From Wenzhouxiangella sp. XN79A (lineage in GTDB: Bacteria > Pseudomonadota > Gammaproteobacteria > Xanthomonadales > Wenzhouxiangellaceae), in NCBI RefSeq assembly GCF_012272825.1, contig NZ_JAAWWS010000136.1, positions 1 through 64,000 on the forward strand: a DNA stretch of 64,000 nt, given 5' to 3'. A program made the translations under genes and the position numbers. Below the pieces are notes generated by a model. That model was not told the DNA's origin, searched no databases, and saw only the letters and a list, made by a program, of their open reading frames with translations. Below are positions 8,743-16,698 of this stretch, one piece after another (positions within the stretch are counted from its first letter, which is position 1; each line of letters begins with the position of its first letter).

Positions 8743-11607
8743 ATGAACAAGATTCAGACGCTGCTCAACCGGATGCTGATTCCGGCAGCGGCGCTGGCCG
8801 CCAGCATGTCGGCCAGCGCCCAGACCGTGGACGTGCCCGGACTCGGCGACGACGTCACCGTCTATACCGATGCCGACGGCATTCCGACCATCGTCGGCGA
8901 GACCGAAGCCGACGTGACCTTCGTCCAGGGCTATCTGCACGCCCGGGATCGCTTCTTCCAGATGGACTTCCTGCGCCGGGTCGCCTCGGGCACGCTGGCC
9001 GAGCTGCTCGGTCAGGGCGCGTTGCCCAACGACATCCAGCTGCGCACGCTGGGTCTGCGCCGCGCCGCGCTGGCCAGCTGGGCCGGCCTGACCGCCGAGG
9101 AAAAGGGTTGGGTCAAGGCCTACGCCGACGGTGTCAACACCTGGCTGGCCAACAACCCGCTGCCGCCGGAATACGGCCCGCTCGAGCTGACCGCGGCCGG
9201 TGACTGGTCGCCGCTGGATTCGCTGGCCATCGGCAAGCTGCTGGCGTTCCAGCTGTCGTTCGATTCCAGCGACGCCGACCTGACCGTGCAGCTGCTGACC
9301 TACCAGGGCGTCGGCGATTTCGCCGGCTTCGACGGCACCACGCTGTTCTTCCAGGACATCGCCCGGATCGCGCCGGAAGACGATCGGGTCTCGATTCCGA
9401 CCTGGTTCGCCGATGCCGGGATCATCCCGGTGCCGGGCGGAGCGGGCATGGGCGATGCGAAGAACGTCGAGCCGATGATCTACCGCCTCCCGGCCGGTGC
9501 CGAGCAGCTGGCCGATTCGCTGAAGGCCCACGTCGATGCCCTGCAGCAGCTTCCGGTGCTCGGCAAGTCGATCGCGCGCGCCGAGGAGCCGGCCGGCTCG
9601 AACTGGTTCGTGGTCTCCGGCGACCTCACCGCCAGCGGCTATCCGATCCTGGCCAACGATCCGCACCTCGGGCTCGACATGCCGTCGACCTTCACCAAGG
9701 AAAACCTGGTCATCCGCGGTGAAGACGTGGCCGTCAGCGGCGTGGCCTTCGCCGGCACCCCGCTGGTCATCCAGGGCTGCAATACCCACATCTGCTGGGG
9801 CTCGACGGTCAATTCCAGCGACGTGACCGACTACTACCAGGAGGAATTCCTGGTCAACAACTTCGGCCTGCCGACCCACACGATCTACAACGGCGAGCCG
9901 GAGCCGGTCCAGTACGTCTTCCAGTCCTACTTCGTCAACGCCGTCGGCGACGGTGAGCCGGACAACCTGGCCCGGGCCAACGTCGGTTACGACGCCGGCG
10001 GCATCACCTTCCTGGTACCGCGCCGCAACAACGGTCCGATCGTCTCGCAGCCCAGCCCCACCACCGGCGTTTCGGTGCAGTACTCCGGCTGGGGGCCGAC
10101 CTACGAGCTGGCCACCTTCCGCGACTGGGCGCGGGCCAAGAATCTCGAAGAATTCGAGGCGGGCCTGAAGAACTTCACCATCGGCGGCCAGAACTTCGCC
10201 TACGCCGATGTGGAAGGCAACATCGCCTACTACACCACCGGCACGGTACCGCTGCGCGCCGACCTGCAGAACAACACCGTCGATGGCGGCGTTCCGCCGT
10301 TCCTGATCCGCGACGGCAGTGGCGCGCTGAACCACGAGTGGCTTCCGGTCGACGGTGAGCCGGTCACCCGCGGGATCGACTTCGCCGCGCTGCCGTTCGA
10401 TGAAATGCCGCAGATCGTGAACCCCGAATCCGGCTACATTGCCAACGCCAACAACGATCCGGTCGGCACCACGCTGGACAACAACCCCCTGAACCAGCTG
10501 CGTCCGGGCGCCAACGGCATCTATTACCTGGGCTTCGAATACCCGGGTCTGCGCCAGGGCCGGATCGACCGCGTGCTGCAGGACCTGATCGCATCGGGCA
10601 ACCCGATCACCGTCGACGACATCAAGGCGCTGCAGGCCAACAACCAGATGCTCGACGCCGAGATCGTCGTGCCCTACATCCTCGAGGCCTTCGACAACGC
10701 CACCGACGAGGGCGCCTGGCCCGGCCTGGCCCAGTTCGCGCTCAGCCCGGCCATCCAGGAAGCGGTCGGCCGTCTCGCGGCCTGGGACTTCTCGACCCCG
10801 ACGGGCATCCCGCAGGGCTTCGATCCGGGCGATGACCCGATGAACATGCAGGCGCCGGACCAGGCCGAGATCGATCACAGCATCGCAGCGACCATCTACT
10901 CGGTGTTCCGTGGTCAGGCCATTGCCAACACCATCGACGGCACGCTGAGCGCGATCGGTCTGCAGGACGTACTGCCGAGCAGCCGGATCGCCAACCGCGC
11001 GTTCATGAACCTGCTGCAGAGCTTCGAGACCAACATGGGCATCGGCGCGTCGGGCATTCCGTTCTTCAACGTGCCGGAGGCGCCGGACATGACCACCGCG
11101 CGTGACGTGGTGCTGCTGGCCAGCCTCAACGATGCGCTGGAGCTTCTGGCCAGCGACGAATTCGCGCCGGCCTTCGGCAATTCCACCGACCAGGACGATT
11201 ACCGCTGGGGCCTGCTGCATCGGATCGTGTTCACCCACCCGCTGGGCGTCGATCCGTTCAACGTCCCGAACGGCGGTGGACTCAGCCAGGTCGGTCCGGG
11301 CCTGCCGGGCGTGGCCCGCGGCGGCGGTTTCGACGTGGTCGACGCCTCCGGTCACAGCGCCCGCGCCGACGGCCTGAACGAGTTCATGTTCGGCGCCGGT
11401 GCAGCGCGCCGGGTCGTCGCCGAGATGACGCCGTCCGGTCCGGTGGCCGACGAGATCATCCCGGGCGGCCGCAGCGGCATCCTGCTCAGCCCGTTCTACA
11501 CCAACCAGCTGATGCGCTGGCTGGTCCACGACTATCTGCCGCTGGACATCGGCGAAACCGCCGCCGCCGGCAGCGCCGCCCAGGTCGAGACCTTCACCTC
11601 GCCCTGA
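8743..11607 (+). CDS. Secreted penicillin acylase family Ntn hydrolase
   Basis: 954 aa. The signal peptide covers about residues 1-26 (ending ASAQ), so the enzyme is exported and probably self-processed in the periplasm. The family cleaves between Gly and Ser to expose an N-terminal nucleophile: here G285-S286 in EEPAGSNWFVVSG. ANDPHLGLDMPS and GCNTHICWGSTVNSSDVTDYY-type segments downstream are typical of the beta chain. Family members hydrolyse amides such as penicillin side chains, acyl-homoserine lactones or lipopeptides; the substrate here is not determinable. It stands alone with its own promoter and terminator. At 954 residues it is longer than classical penicillin G acylase (about 850). 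Confidence 0.88.
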   Translation: MNKIQTLLNRMLIPAAALAASMSASAQTVDVPGLGDDVTVYTDADGIPTIVGETEADVTFVQGYLHARDRFFQMDFLRRVASGTLAELLGQGALPNDIQLRTLGLRRAALASWAGLTAEEKGWVKAYADGVNTWLANNPLPPEYGPLELTAAGDWSPLDSLAIGKLLAFQLSFDSSDADLTVQLLTYQGVGDFAGFDGTTLFFQDIARIAPEDDRVSIPTWFADAGIIPVPGGAGMGDAKNVEPMIYRLPAGAEQLADSLKAHVDALQQLPVLGKSIARAEEPAGSNWFVVSGDLTASGYPILANDPHLGLDMPSTFTKENLVIRGEDVAVSGVAFAGTPLVIQGCNTHICWGSTVNSSDVTDYYQEEFLVNNFGLPTHTIYNGEPEPVQYVFQSYFVNAVGDGEPDNLARANVGYDAGGITFLVPRRNNGPIVSQPSPTTGVSVQYSGWGPTYELATFRDWARAKNLEEFEAGLKNFTIGGQNFAYADVEGNIAYYTTGTVPLRADLQNNTVDGGVPPFLIRDGSGALNHEWLPVDGEPVTRGIDFAALPFDEMPQIVNPESGYIANANNDPVGTTLDNNPLNQLRPGANGIYYLGFEYPGLRQGRIDRVLQDLIASGNPITVDDIKALQANNQMLDAEIVVPYILEAFDNATDEGAWPGLAQFALSPAIQEAVGRLAAWDFSTPTGIPQGFDPGDDPMNMQAPDQAEIDHSIAATIYSVFRGQAIANTIDGTLSAIGLQDVLPSSRIANRAFMNLLQSFETNMGIGASGIPFFNVPEAPDMTTARDVVLLASLNDALELLASDEFAPAFGNSTDQDDYRWGLLHRIVFTHPLGVDPFNVPNGGGLSQVGPGLPGVARGGGFDVVDASGHSARADGLNEFMFGAGAARRVVAEMTPSGPVADEIIPGGRSGILLSPFYTNQLMRWLVHDYLPLDIGETAAAGSAAQVETFTSP

Positions 11608-11632
11608 TTCCGGCTCGAAGTCCCGCTTCGCG

Positions 11633-11659
11633 AACGTGCCCGCCCCCGGCGGGCACGTT
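11633..11659 (+). terminator. Intrinsic terminator after the penicillin acylase family gene
   Basis: A perfect 12-bp stem (11633-11644 with 11648-11659, loop CCC), 26 bases past the stop and followed by CGTTTC. Strong hairpin with a short T tail. Confidence 0.75.
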
Positions 11660-11948
11660 CGTTTCAGGGCAAGGGCCTGCGCTGAAACGTTCTTCGTCCA
11701 CGGATGGACTCGGATGGAAGCACCGCGGGCGCTCGGCTCGGGCAATCCGGATCGTGCAAGGATCGTCGCTGGCCATCGAGTCCGCCAGGTGTCCTCCGAA
11801 CCGAACCCGGGCAACGTTTCATGGATTTCAATCGCGTTGATCCGTCCCGATCCTGTGGACCATGGGGCCTGGCCTCCACGCCCCGGTTGACCCCTTGCAG
11901 GGCGCGTGAAAGAATCCGGACAAGCTTCGCTGTCCGGATCCTGCCCCC
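11660..11948. other. Intergenic region upstream of the wax ester synthase
   Basis: About 290 bases with no credible gene. Open frames here lack family resemblance. The only recognisable elements are the promoter and dyad next to the downstream start codon, listed separately. Confidence 0.6.
11887..11939 (+). promoter_or_regulatory. Promoter with overlapping dyad operator for wax ester synthase
   Basis: TTGACC (11887-11892), a 17-base spacer, then AAGAAT (11910-11915) predicts a start near 11922. A perfect 9-bp inverted repeat (ATCCGGACA at 11914-11922, TGTCCGGAT at 11931-11939, 8-base spacer) covers the end of the -10 and the predicted start, where a repressor would block transcription. The left arm would not be fully transcribed, so a DNA operator is more likely than an RNA hairpin. 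Confidence 0.5.
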
Positions 11949-13424
11949 GTGAGTTCACCGACCCGCCATCCGATCGCCAAGGTCGATACCGCCTGGCTGC
12001 GTATGGAACAGCCGACCAATCTGATGATGATCACCGGCGTGATCGTCTTCCGCGATTCGGTGGACTACGACCAGCTCAAGGACACCATCCGCTCGCGGTT
12101 CCTGGCCTTTCCCCGGTTCCGCCACAAGGCGGTGCAGACCTCGCGCGGAGCATTCTGGGAAGAGGACGAAGACTTCGAGCTGAGCTCGCACGTCCGCAGG
12201 ATCGCGTTGCCCGGAAACGCCGGCCGGGAAGAGCTGGAGGAGTTCGTCTCGGAGCTGGCTTCCACGCCGCTGGACCAGTACCGGCCGCTGTGGCAGTTCC
12301 ACTACGTCGAGAACTACGCCGAAGGGCCGGCGCTGATCACGCGCATCCACCACTGCTACGCCGACGGCATCGCGCTGGTCCAGGTGATGCTCTCGTTGAC
12401 CGACGCCGATCGTGTCCGCTCGCTGAAGCTGATCGAGCCCGACCAGTGGAAACGTCACCGCGCGCGCGAGTCGAACGTGTTCAAGCGCTTGATCGAGCCT
12501 GCCCGAGAAGGCATCGACGCGGTGCAGCACCTCGGGCAGAAACTGGTCGAGGAGGCCTCGTCGCTGATCCGCGATCCGTCGCAGGCCACCGACTACGCCG
12601 AAGCCGGGTCGGAGATCCTGTCGGAGCTGGCGACGCTGCTGCTGCTCCACGACGATCCACCGTCGCGGTTCAAGGGCAAGCTCGGCATCCGCAAGAAGGT
12701 GGCCTGGACCTCGCCGCTGCCGCTGGCCGAAGTCAAGGCGGTCAGCCACGCGTTGGGCTGCACCGTCAACGACGTGCTGATCGGCATCATGACCGGCGCG
12801 CTGCACCGCTACCTGGTCGACTACGGCGAGGACCCCTCGGAACTCGAAATCCGCGCGACGATCCCGGTGAACCTGCGGCCGCTGGAGCATGCCAAGGACC
12901 TCGGCAACCACTTCGGCACCGTCTTCCTCGACCTGCCGATCTGGGAGGCGAACCCGCTGTCGCGCATCTTCCGGGTGGCCGAGAACATGCATCACCTGAA
13001 GAAATCCAAACAGGCGACCGTGTCACTGGGCCTGCTGGCCACGGTCGGCATGGCGCCGTTGAAGATCCAGAAGGCCGCCCTCGAGCTGTTCGCGCGCAAG
13101 GCCACCACGGTGCTGACCAACGTGCCCGGGCCGAGCGAGTCGCTGTATCTGGCCGGTTCGGAGATCGGGCAGATGATGTTCTGGGTGCCGCAGAGCGAGT
13201 CCATCGGCATGGGCATCAGTATTCTGAGCTACAACGATCAGGTGTTCTGCGGCGTCATCACCGACAACCGGCTTGTGCCCGATCCCGAGCGCATCGTCGA
13301 GCGCTTCGGCCACGAATTCGAGAACCTGCTCGCGCTGGTCATGATGCTCGGCCCCGGCGCCGACCGCAGCCCGCAGGACGTCGAGAACCAGGTCCAGGCC
13401 TGGCTGGACGAGATCGGGGACTGA
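11949..13424 (+). CDS. Wax ester synthase / diacylglycerol acyltransferase (WS/DGAT)
   Basis: 491 aa, GTG start; no earlier in-frame start exists and the N-terminal HPIAKVDTAWLRMEQP segment is a family feature, so this start is required. It joins acyl-CoA to a fatty alcohol or diacylglycerol, giving wax esters or triacylglycerol. The catalytic HHxxxDG motif is HHCYADG at residues 134-140. The second family block has the VNDVLIG and LTNVPGPSESLYLAG segments. It lies in a cluster with a phasin, an acyl-CoA-binding protein and a fatty acyl-CoA reductase, which favours wax ester storage. No Shine-Dalgarno sequence is evident. Confidence 0.93.
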   Translation: MSSPTRHPIAKVDTAWLRMEQPTNLMMITGVIVFRDSVDYDQLKDTIRSRFLAFPRFRHKAVQTSRGAFWEEDEDFELSSHVRRIALPGNAGREELEEFVSELASTPLDQYRPLWQFHYVENYAEGPALITRIHHCYADGIALVQVMLSLTDADRVRSLKLIEPDQWKRHRARESNVFKRLIEPAREGIDAVQHLGQKLVEEASSLIRDPSQATDYAEAGSEILSELATLLLLHDDPPSRFKGKLGIRKKVAWTSPLPLAEVKAVSHALGCTVNDVLIGIMTGALHRYLVDYGEDPSELEIRATIPVNLRPLEHAKDLGNHFGTVFLDLPIWEANPLSRIFRVAENMHHLKKSKQATVSLGLLATVGMAPLKIQKAALELFARKATTVLTNVPGPSESLYLAGSEIGQMMFWVPQSESIGMGISILSYNDQVFCGVITDNRLVPDPERIVERFGHEFENLLALVMMLGPGADRSPQDVENQVQAWLDEIGD

Positions 13425-13503
13425 AGGCCAGGGGGCGAGGAGCGGGTGCCGTAGCGACCTCGGCGTTCAAGTGTGCCGACCCCTTGCCCGCCCCGCGTCC
13501 CTC

Positions 13504-14280
13504 TCAACCCATCGAATCGTTCGCGAAGCGGACATCCAGCGCCTGCATGGCGTCGATCGGCGTCTTCTCGGCGGCCCTGGCGTAGGCCTCGTTCGATTCA
13601 TCCAGCTTCTTGTCGCCGTAGAGCAGGTACAGGCCGTTGCCGTACTCGATCCATGCGATCGGCGAATCGGCCAGGCGGATGGCTTCCTCGAAGTGCTCGA
13701 TGGCCCGTTCGGCGCTGGCGCCGTAGGTCATCGAACCGACCAGCTTGCCGACCTTGGCGATGATCTCGGCGTGGTAGAGCCCCTTCGCGGTGTGGGCCTC
13801 GGCATGCTCGGGAGCCAGTTCCAGGGCGCGGTCGAGCGATTTCTGGATCCGCCCGCCCAGGCCCTGGCTCAACGCCCTGGCCACCGAGATGCACTGGCTG
13901 TAGCGGCCCAGGTGATAGGCGTGGAAATAGTGCGCGTTCGGCTCGTCGGGAAAGGCCGCGATGGCGTGCTCGGCGCGTTCGATTCCGGCCTGGTAGATCG
14001 CCTGCTTGATCGCCTCGTCCTCTTCCAGGTAGTCGGCGTAGATGCCCGATGCCTTGCTGGCCAGCGCGTGGCCGGCGTTGCCGGCCGCCTCGCCGGCGTC
14101 GACGGCCGCGGCGAAGTCGCCGGCGTGAAACGCGCGCCATCCGTCGGCGAGCGCCTTGTCCTCGGGCCAGGGCTCGAGGTCACCGGCATGCAGGGCCGTC
14201 CAGGCCTTCTTCAGCGCGGCGCCGGGGTAGGCGAACCCGGTGGTGTCCAGATCGATCTCGGCCCATTTTCGCGTGTCCAT
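13504..14280 (-). CDS. TPR-repeat-like protein of unknown function
   Basis: 258 aa, no signal peptide, predicted cytoplasmic. The whole chain looks alpha-helical, with tetratricopeptide-like blocks such as GWRAFHAGDFAAAVDAGEAA (near 47-66), AHYFHAYHLGRYSQCISVA (near 115-133), AHTAKGLYHAEIIAKVGKL and ERAIEHFEEAIRLAD. These usually mediate protein contacts. It is convergent with the wax ester synthase (80-base gap), and its upstream region is shared with the divergent phasin gene. The position suggests, but does not prove, a role in lipid storage. Confidence 0.75.
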   Translation of the reverse strand: MDTRKWAEIDLDTTGFAYPGAALKKAWTALHAGDLEPWPEDKALADGWRAFHAGDFAAAVDAGEAAGNAGHALASKASGIYADYLEEDEAIKQAIYQAGIERAEHAIAAFPDEPNAHYFHAYHLGRYSQCISVARALSQGLGGRIQKSLDRALELAPEHAEAHTAKGLYHAEIIAKVGKLVGSMTYGASAERAIEHFEEAIRLADSPIAWIEYGNGLYLLYGDKKLDESNEAYARAAEKTPIDAMQALDVRFANDSMG

Positions 14281-14682
14281 CGAGGCTGCTCCTGTCTTGC
14301 GGATTCGGTCGCTACGTTTCGTATTCTGCCCGTTCGCGTCGCGCCCGGCCAGTCGTCGAGTGGGCCGCGTGGTCGATCACGGCCTTCTGTCCGGGCGAAT
14401 GCCGATTTCGTGCAGGCCGAGCCCTGCAGGCGCCGGGTGCCGGTTCGACCGCGACCGTCACCATCATCGCCGTGGGCGTGCGCCCGCCGGGTCGGAAGCC
14501 GGGACCCTGCCCGGGGCGATCGTGGCAACACGCCTCGAGGCAGGTGTCATGACCCGCGGCGTGCCGCGCATCCGGTCGTCCAGTGCGGTCTTCTAGTGTG
14601 ACTGCTCTAGAAATCGGGTCTACCGTCTTGGTCAAAGCAGCAAGGCTGCAACTGATTCCACATCATTTTCGAGGTGTTCGAC
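14281..14682. other. Divergent intergenic region between TPR and phasin genes
   Basis: 402 bases without a credible gene. It must hold promoters for both flanking genes. The clearest element is the inverted repeat TTCTAG-N10-CTAGAA at 14591-14612; CTAG is generally rare in genomes of this kind. No convincing -35/-10 pair was found for the phasin. Confidence 0.55.
14591..14612. promoter_or_regulatory. Perfect TTCTAG/CTAGAA dyad, candidate operator
   Basis: Six-base arms at 14591-14596 and 14607-14612, separated by 10 bases, 70 bases upstream of the phasin start. Candidate site for the nearby TetR regulator; the arms also resemble -10 fragments (TAGAAA/TAGAAG), so this is tentative. Confidence 0.35.
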
Positions 14683-15258
14683 ATGGCGAAGAAAGCCGCA
14701 AAGAAGAAGGTCGCGAAGAAGAAGGTCGTCCGCAAGACGGCCGCTCGCAAGCCGAGTTCGTCCTTCAACAAGGTCCAGGACAACGCGCACGAAATCTGGT
14801 TGGCCGGTCTGGGTGCGTTCTCGCTGGCCCAGGAAGAAGGCGTCAACCTGGTCCGCAAGGGCGGCAAGCTCGTCAACGAGCGCACCGGCCAGGTCATCAG
14901 CGAAAGCTCGAAGCTGTTCGAGCGTCTGGTGTCCGAAGGCCGCAAGCTCGAAGGCAAGGGCCGCAAGATGGCGGGCGATGCCGTCGGCGGTGTCCGCTCG
15001 GATGTCGAAGGCCGCGTCGGCAAGGCGCGTGAACAGGCCCGGACCAACTGGGACAAGCTGGAGAAGGTCTTCGAAGAGCGCGTTGCACGCGCCCTGGCCA
15101 AGCTCGGCGTCCCGACCTCCGACGAAATTCAGGAACTGAGCGACCGCGTGCAGGAGCTGAACGTTCGCGTTCGCGAACTGGCCAAGGCGCAGGGCGCTGA
15201 AAAGGCCGCGGCGGCCAAGCCGCCGACCAAGAAGAAGGCCGCGACCAAGGAGGCCTGA
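14683..15258 (+). CDS. Phasin family (granule-associated) protein
   Basis: 191 aa from ATG at 14683, with GAGG 8 bases upstream; a GTG three codons earlier is less likely. The N-terminus (MAKKAAKKKVAKKKVVRK) and C-terminus (KPPTKKKAATKEA) are lysine/alanine-rich and histone-H1-like, as in PhaF-type phasins. The core (about 25-170) is amphipathic helix and coiled coil, with the phasin-like segment IWLAGLGAFSLAQEEG. Phasins coat polyhydroxyalkanoate or neutral-lipid granules and can bind DNA through their basic tails. The nearby wax ester synthase suggests lipid inclusions. No PHA synthase is in the window. Confidence 0.85.
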   Translation: MAKKAAKKKVAKKKVVRKTAARKPSSSFNKVQDNAHEIWLAGLGAFSLAQEEGVNLVRKGGKLVNERTGQVISESSKLFERLVSEGRKLEGKGRKMAGDAVGGVRSDVEGRVGKAREQARTNWDKLEKVFEERVARALAKLGVPTSDEIQELSDRVQELNVRVRELAKAQGAEKAAAAKPPTKKKAATKEA

Positions 15259-15327
15259 GCCTTGCTTCGTTCCTGACCATCGAGTCTACCCCGAAGCAGC
15301 CGGAGTTCTCTCCGATCCTGCTTGTTT

Positions 15328-15353
15328 ACCCGGGCTTCGGCCCGGGTTTTTTT
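15328..15353 (+). terminator. Strong intrinsic terminator after the phasin gene
   Basis: An 8-bp GC-rich stem (15328-15335 with 15340-15347) with a stable TTCG tetraloop, followed by seven Ts (15347-15353). Classical rho-independent terminator. Confidence 0.92.
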
Positions 15354-15382
15354 ATGCCCGGTCCGGCCGGGTCTGCGGCCGC

Positions 15383-16012
15383 TCAGCCCGAACGATAGGC
15401 CTGTCCCAGGCGTTCGAAGGCGTCCCTTGCATCGCCGGCCAGGTAGGGGCTGACCAGGCTCATGACCTGCCAGGCGGCGCGATCTGGACGGGGTTCCCGG
15501 TCCGGCTCGAGCACCAGGTCGAACGCCACCCAGTAACTCGAGACCAGGATCATGGTCCGGACCAGTGTCCTCCGGGCCTCGTCGTCGATGACCATCTCTT
15601 CATTGCGGACCAGTGCGCCGAACATCAGGTCAGCGGTCTGCATCGACAGTCGCAGGATGCCGCGCATGCGGCGGTGCAGGCCGGTGTATCGATGGCACAG
15701 GTCGGTCAGGTCGCGGTACACGAAGCGGAACTCGCCGATGGTCTCGAACACCAGGTGCAGGAACAGCCACGCGTCGTCGACCTCGATCCGGTCGGGCGCC
15801 CCGTCGCCGAGCAGCTCCAGCATGCGGTGCTCGAAGCGCTCGAACAGCGCCTCGACCAGCAGCTGCTTGGTCCGGAAGTGGTAGTGCAGGTTGCCCGGGC
15901 TGATGTCCAGCGTGTCGGCGATCGCATTCGTCGTGGTCGAGGCTTCGCCGTCGTGGTTGAACAGCTCCAGCGCGGTTTCGAGAATCCGCTCCCGGGTGTT
16001 GCGGCGCGTCAC
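15383..16012 (-). CDS. TetR/AcrR family transcriptional regulator
   Basis: 209 aa. The N-terminal helix-turn-helix is clear (RERILETALELFNHDGE near 8-24, then TTNAIADTLDISPGNLHYHF, then TKQLLVEALF). The C-terminal ligand domain is divergent. It lies 11 bases downstream of the acyl-CoA-binding protein gene in the same direction, so both are probably one transcript. Its setting among acyl-CoA genes suggests an acyl-CoA- or fatty-acid-responsive repressor of the storage-lipid genes, possibly acting on the dyads near 11914 or 14591. Ligand and targets are inference. Confidence 0.88.
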   Translation of the reverse strand: MTRRNTRERILETALELFNHDGEASTTTNAIADTLDISPGNLHYHFRTKQLLVEALFERFEHRMLELLGDGAPDRIEVDDAWLFLHLVFETIGEFRFVYRDLTDLCHRYTGLHRRMRGILRLSMQTADLMFGALVRNEEMVIDDEARRTLVRTMILVSSYWVAFDLVLEPDREPRPDRAAWQVMSLVSPYLAGDARDAFERLGQAYRSG

Positions 16013-16023
16013 GATGGCCGGAG

Positions 16024-16281
16024 TCAGCCGGTCAGCGAGTCGACCAGCGCGATGTACTGTTTCTTGGCGTCGTCCGGATCGGTGCCCTGGAGCTTCTCCC
16101 AGGCTTCGTACTTGGCGACGCCGACGAAATCGAAGAATCCGGGCTTGTCTCCGCTGACGTCCCCGTCCGAGCCCTGTTTGTAGAGGGCGTACAGTTTCAG
16201 GAGGGTGTCGTTGTCGGGGCGCTCGTCGAGCGCCTGTACACGCTCCGCCGCGGCTTCGAATTCGGCCTTCAGATCAGTCAC
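16024..16281 (-). CDS. Acyl-CoA-binding protein (ACBP)
   Basis: 85 aa, the standard ACBP length. A four-helix cytosolic protein that binds medium/long acyl-CoA and delivers it to acyltransferases. Diagnostic motifs are LLKLYALYKQGSDGD (near 26-40), KPGFFDFVGVAKYEAWEKL (near 46-64) and the Lys/Tyr residues that contact CoA phosphate and adenine. ACBPs are common in eukaryotes and patchy in bacteria. Here it sits between the TetR gene and the fatty acyl-CoA reductase, both users or sensors of acyl-CoA, which strengthens the lipid-storage reading. Confidence 0.93.
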   Translation of the reverse strand: MTDLKAEFEAAAERVQALDERPDNDTLLKLYALYKQGSDGDVSGDKPGFFDFVGVAKYEAWEKLQGTDPDDAKKQYIALVDSLTG

Positions 16282-16316
16282 GTGGTATTCCTCGCAGGCA
16301 TTCGCTCAGTTGGTTT

Positions 16317-16345
16317 CTTCTAGCATGCGCGTGGTCGTGGGTCAA
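16317..16345 (-). promoter_or_regulatory. Sigma-70-type promoter for the ACBP-TetR pair
   Basis: Minus-strand TTGACC (16345-16340), exactly 17 bases, then TAGAAG (16322-16317); predicted start near 16310, giving a leader of about 29 bases before the ATG at 16281. One of the best promoter matches in the window. Confidence 0.65.
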
Positions 16346-16698
16346 CGTTCCCTGGCCGAATGCTGGCCAGACGGGCGGCTCACCGGCTATCCTACGGCCA
16401 GCGAAGCTCGGAACGAGTCCCGGGTCGAGCCCGTTGCGGTCGGCGCTCGCGACTGCTGGCTCCGAAGGGCGCACTGCGTGCGACGGATCGGCTACGGTGC
16501 GTGTCTCGAACAGCGCGCTGCCGGTCGGACCGGCGAATCGGGATCCGAGCTGCAGCGTGCACCCGGTCTCTCGCGTTCGGACGAACACGTCCGCGTGGGT
16601 CGCCGGCGCGTCGCGGGAGCGCCCGGGGAATTCGTCGAGTCCGCGTAGACTTGTCCAGAGCGTCCCGAGAGGGAAACCGACCGTACAGGAGAACTTGC
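16346..16698. other. Intergenic region upstream of the fatty acyl-CoA reductase
   Basis: About 350 bases between the ACBP promoter and the reductase start. No credible gene. A TAGACT hexamer at 16646-16651 could be a -10 for the reductase but has no clear -35. AGGAGAA just before the ATG at 16699 is a good ribosome-binding site. Confidence 0.5.

Noticed and set aside
8722-11958. 1078-residue open frame antisense to the penicillin acylase family gene
   Set aside because: It mirrors the real gene, has no recognisable domain, and is a GC-rich third-position shadow. The plus-strand gene has a signal peptide and catalytic Ser motif.
16360-16698. N-terminal extension of the fatty acyl-CoA reductase to 776 residues
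   Set aside because: The Marinobacter homologue starts at the equivalent of MAYFVTGGTGFIG, and AGGAGAA precedes that ATG. The upstream residues are Arg-rich noise.
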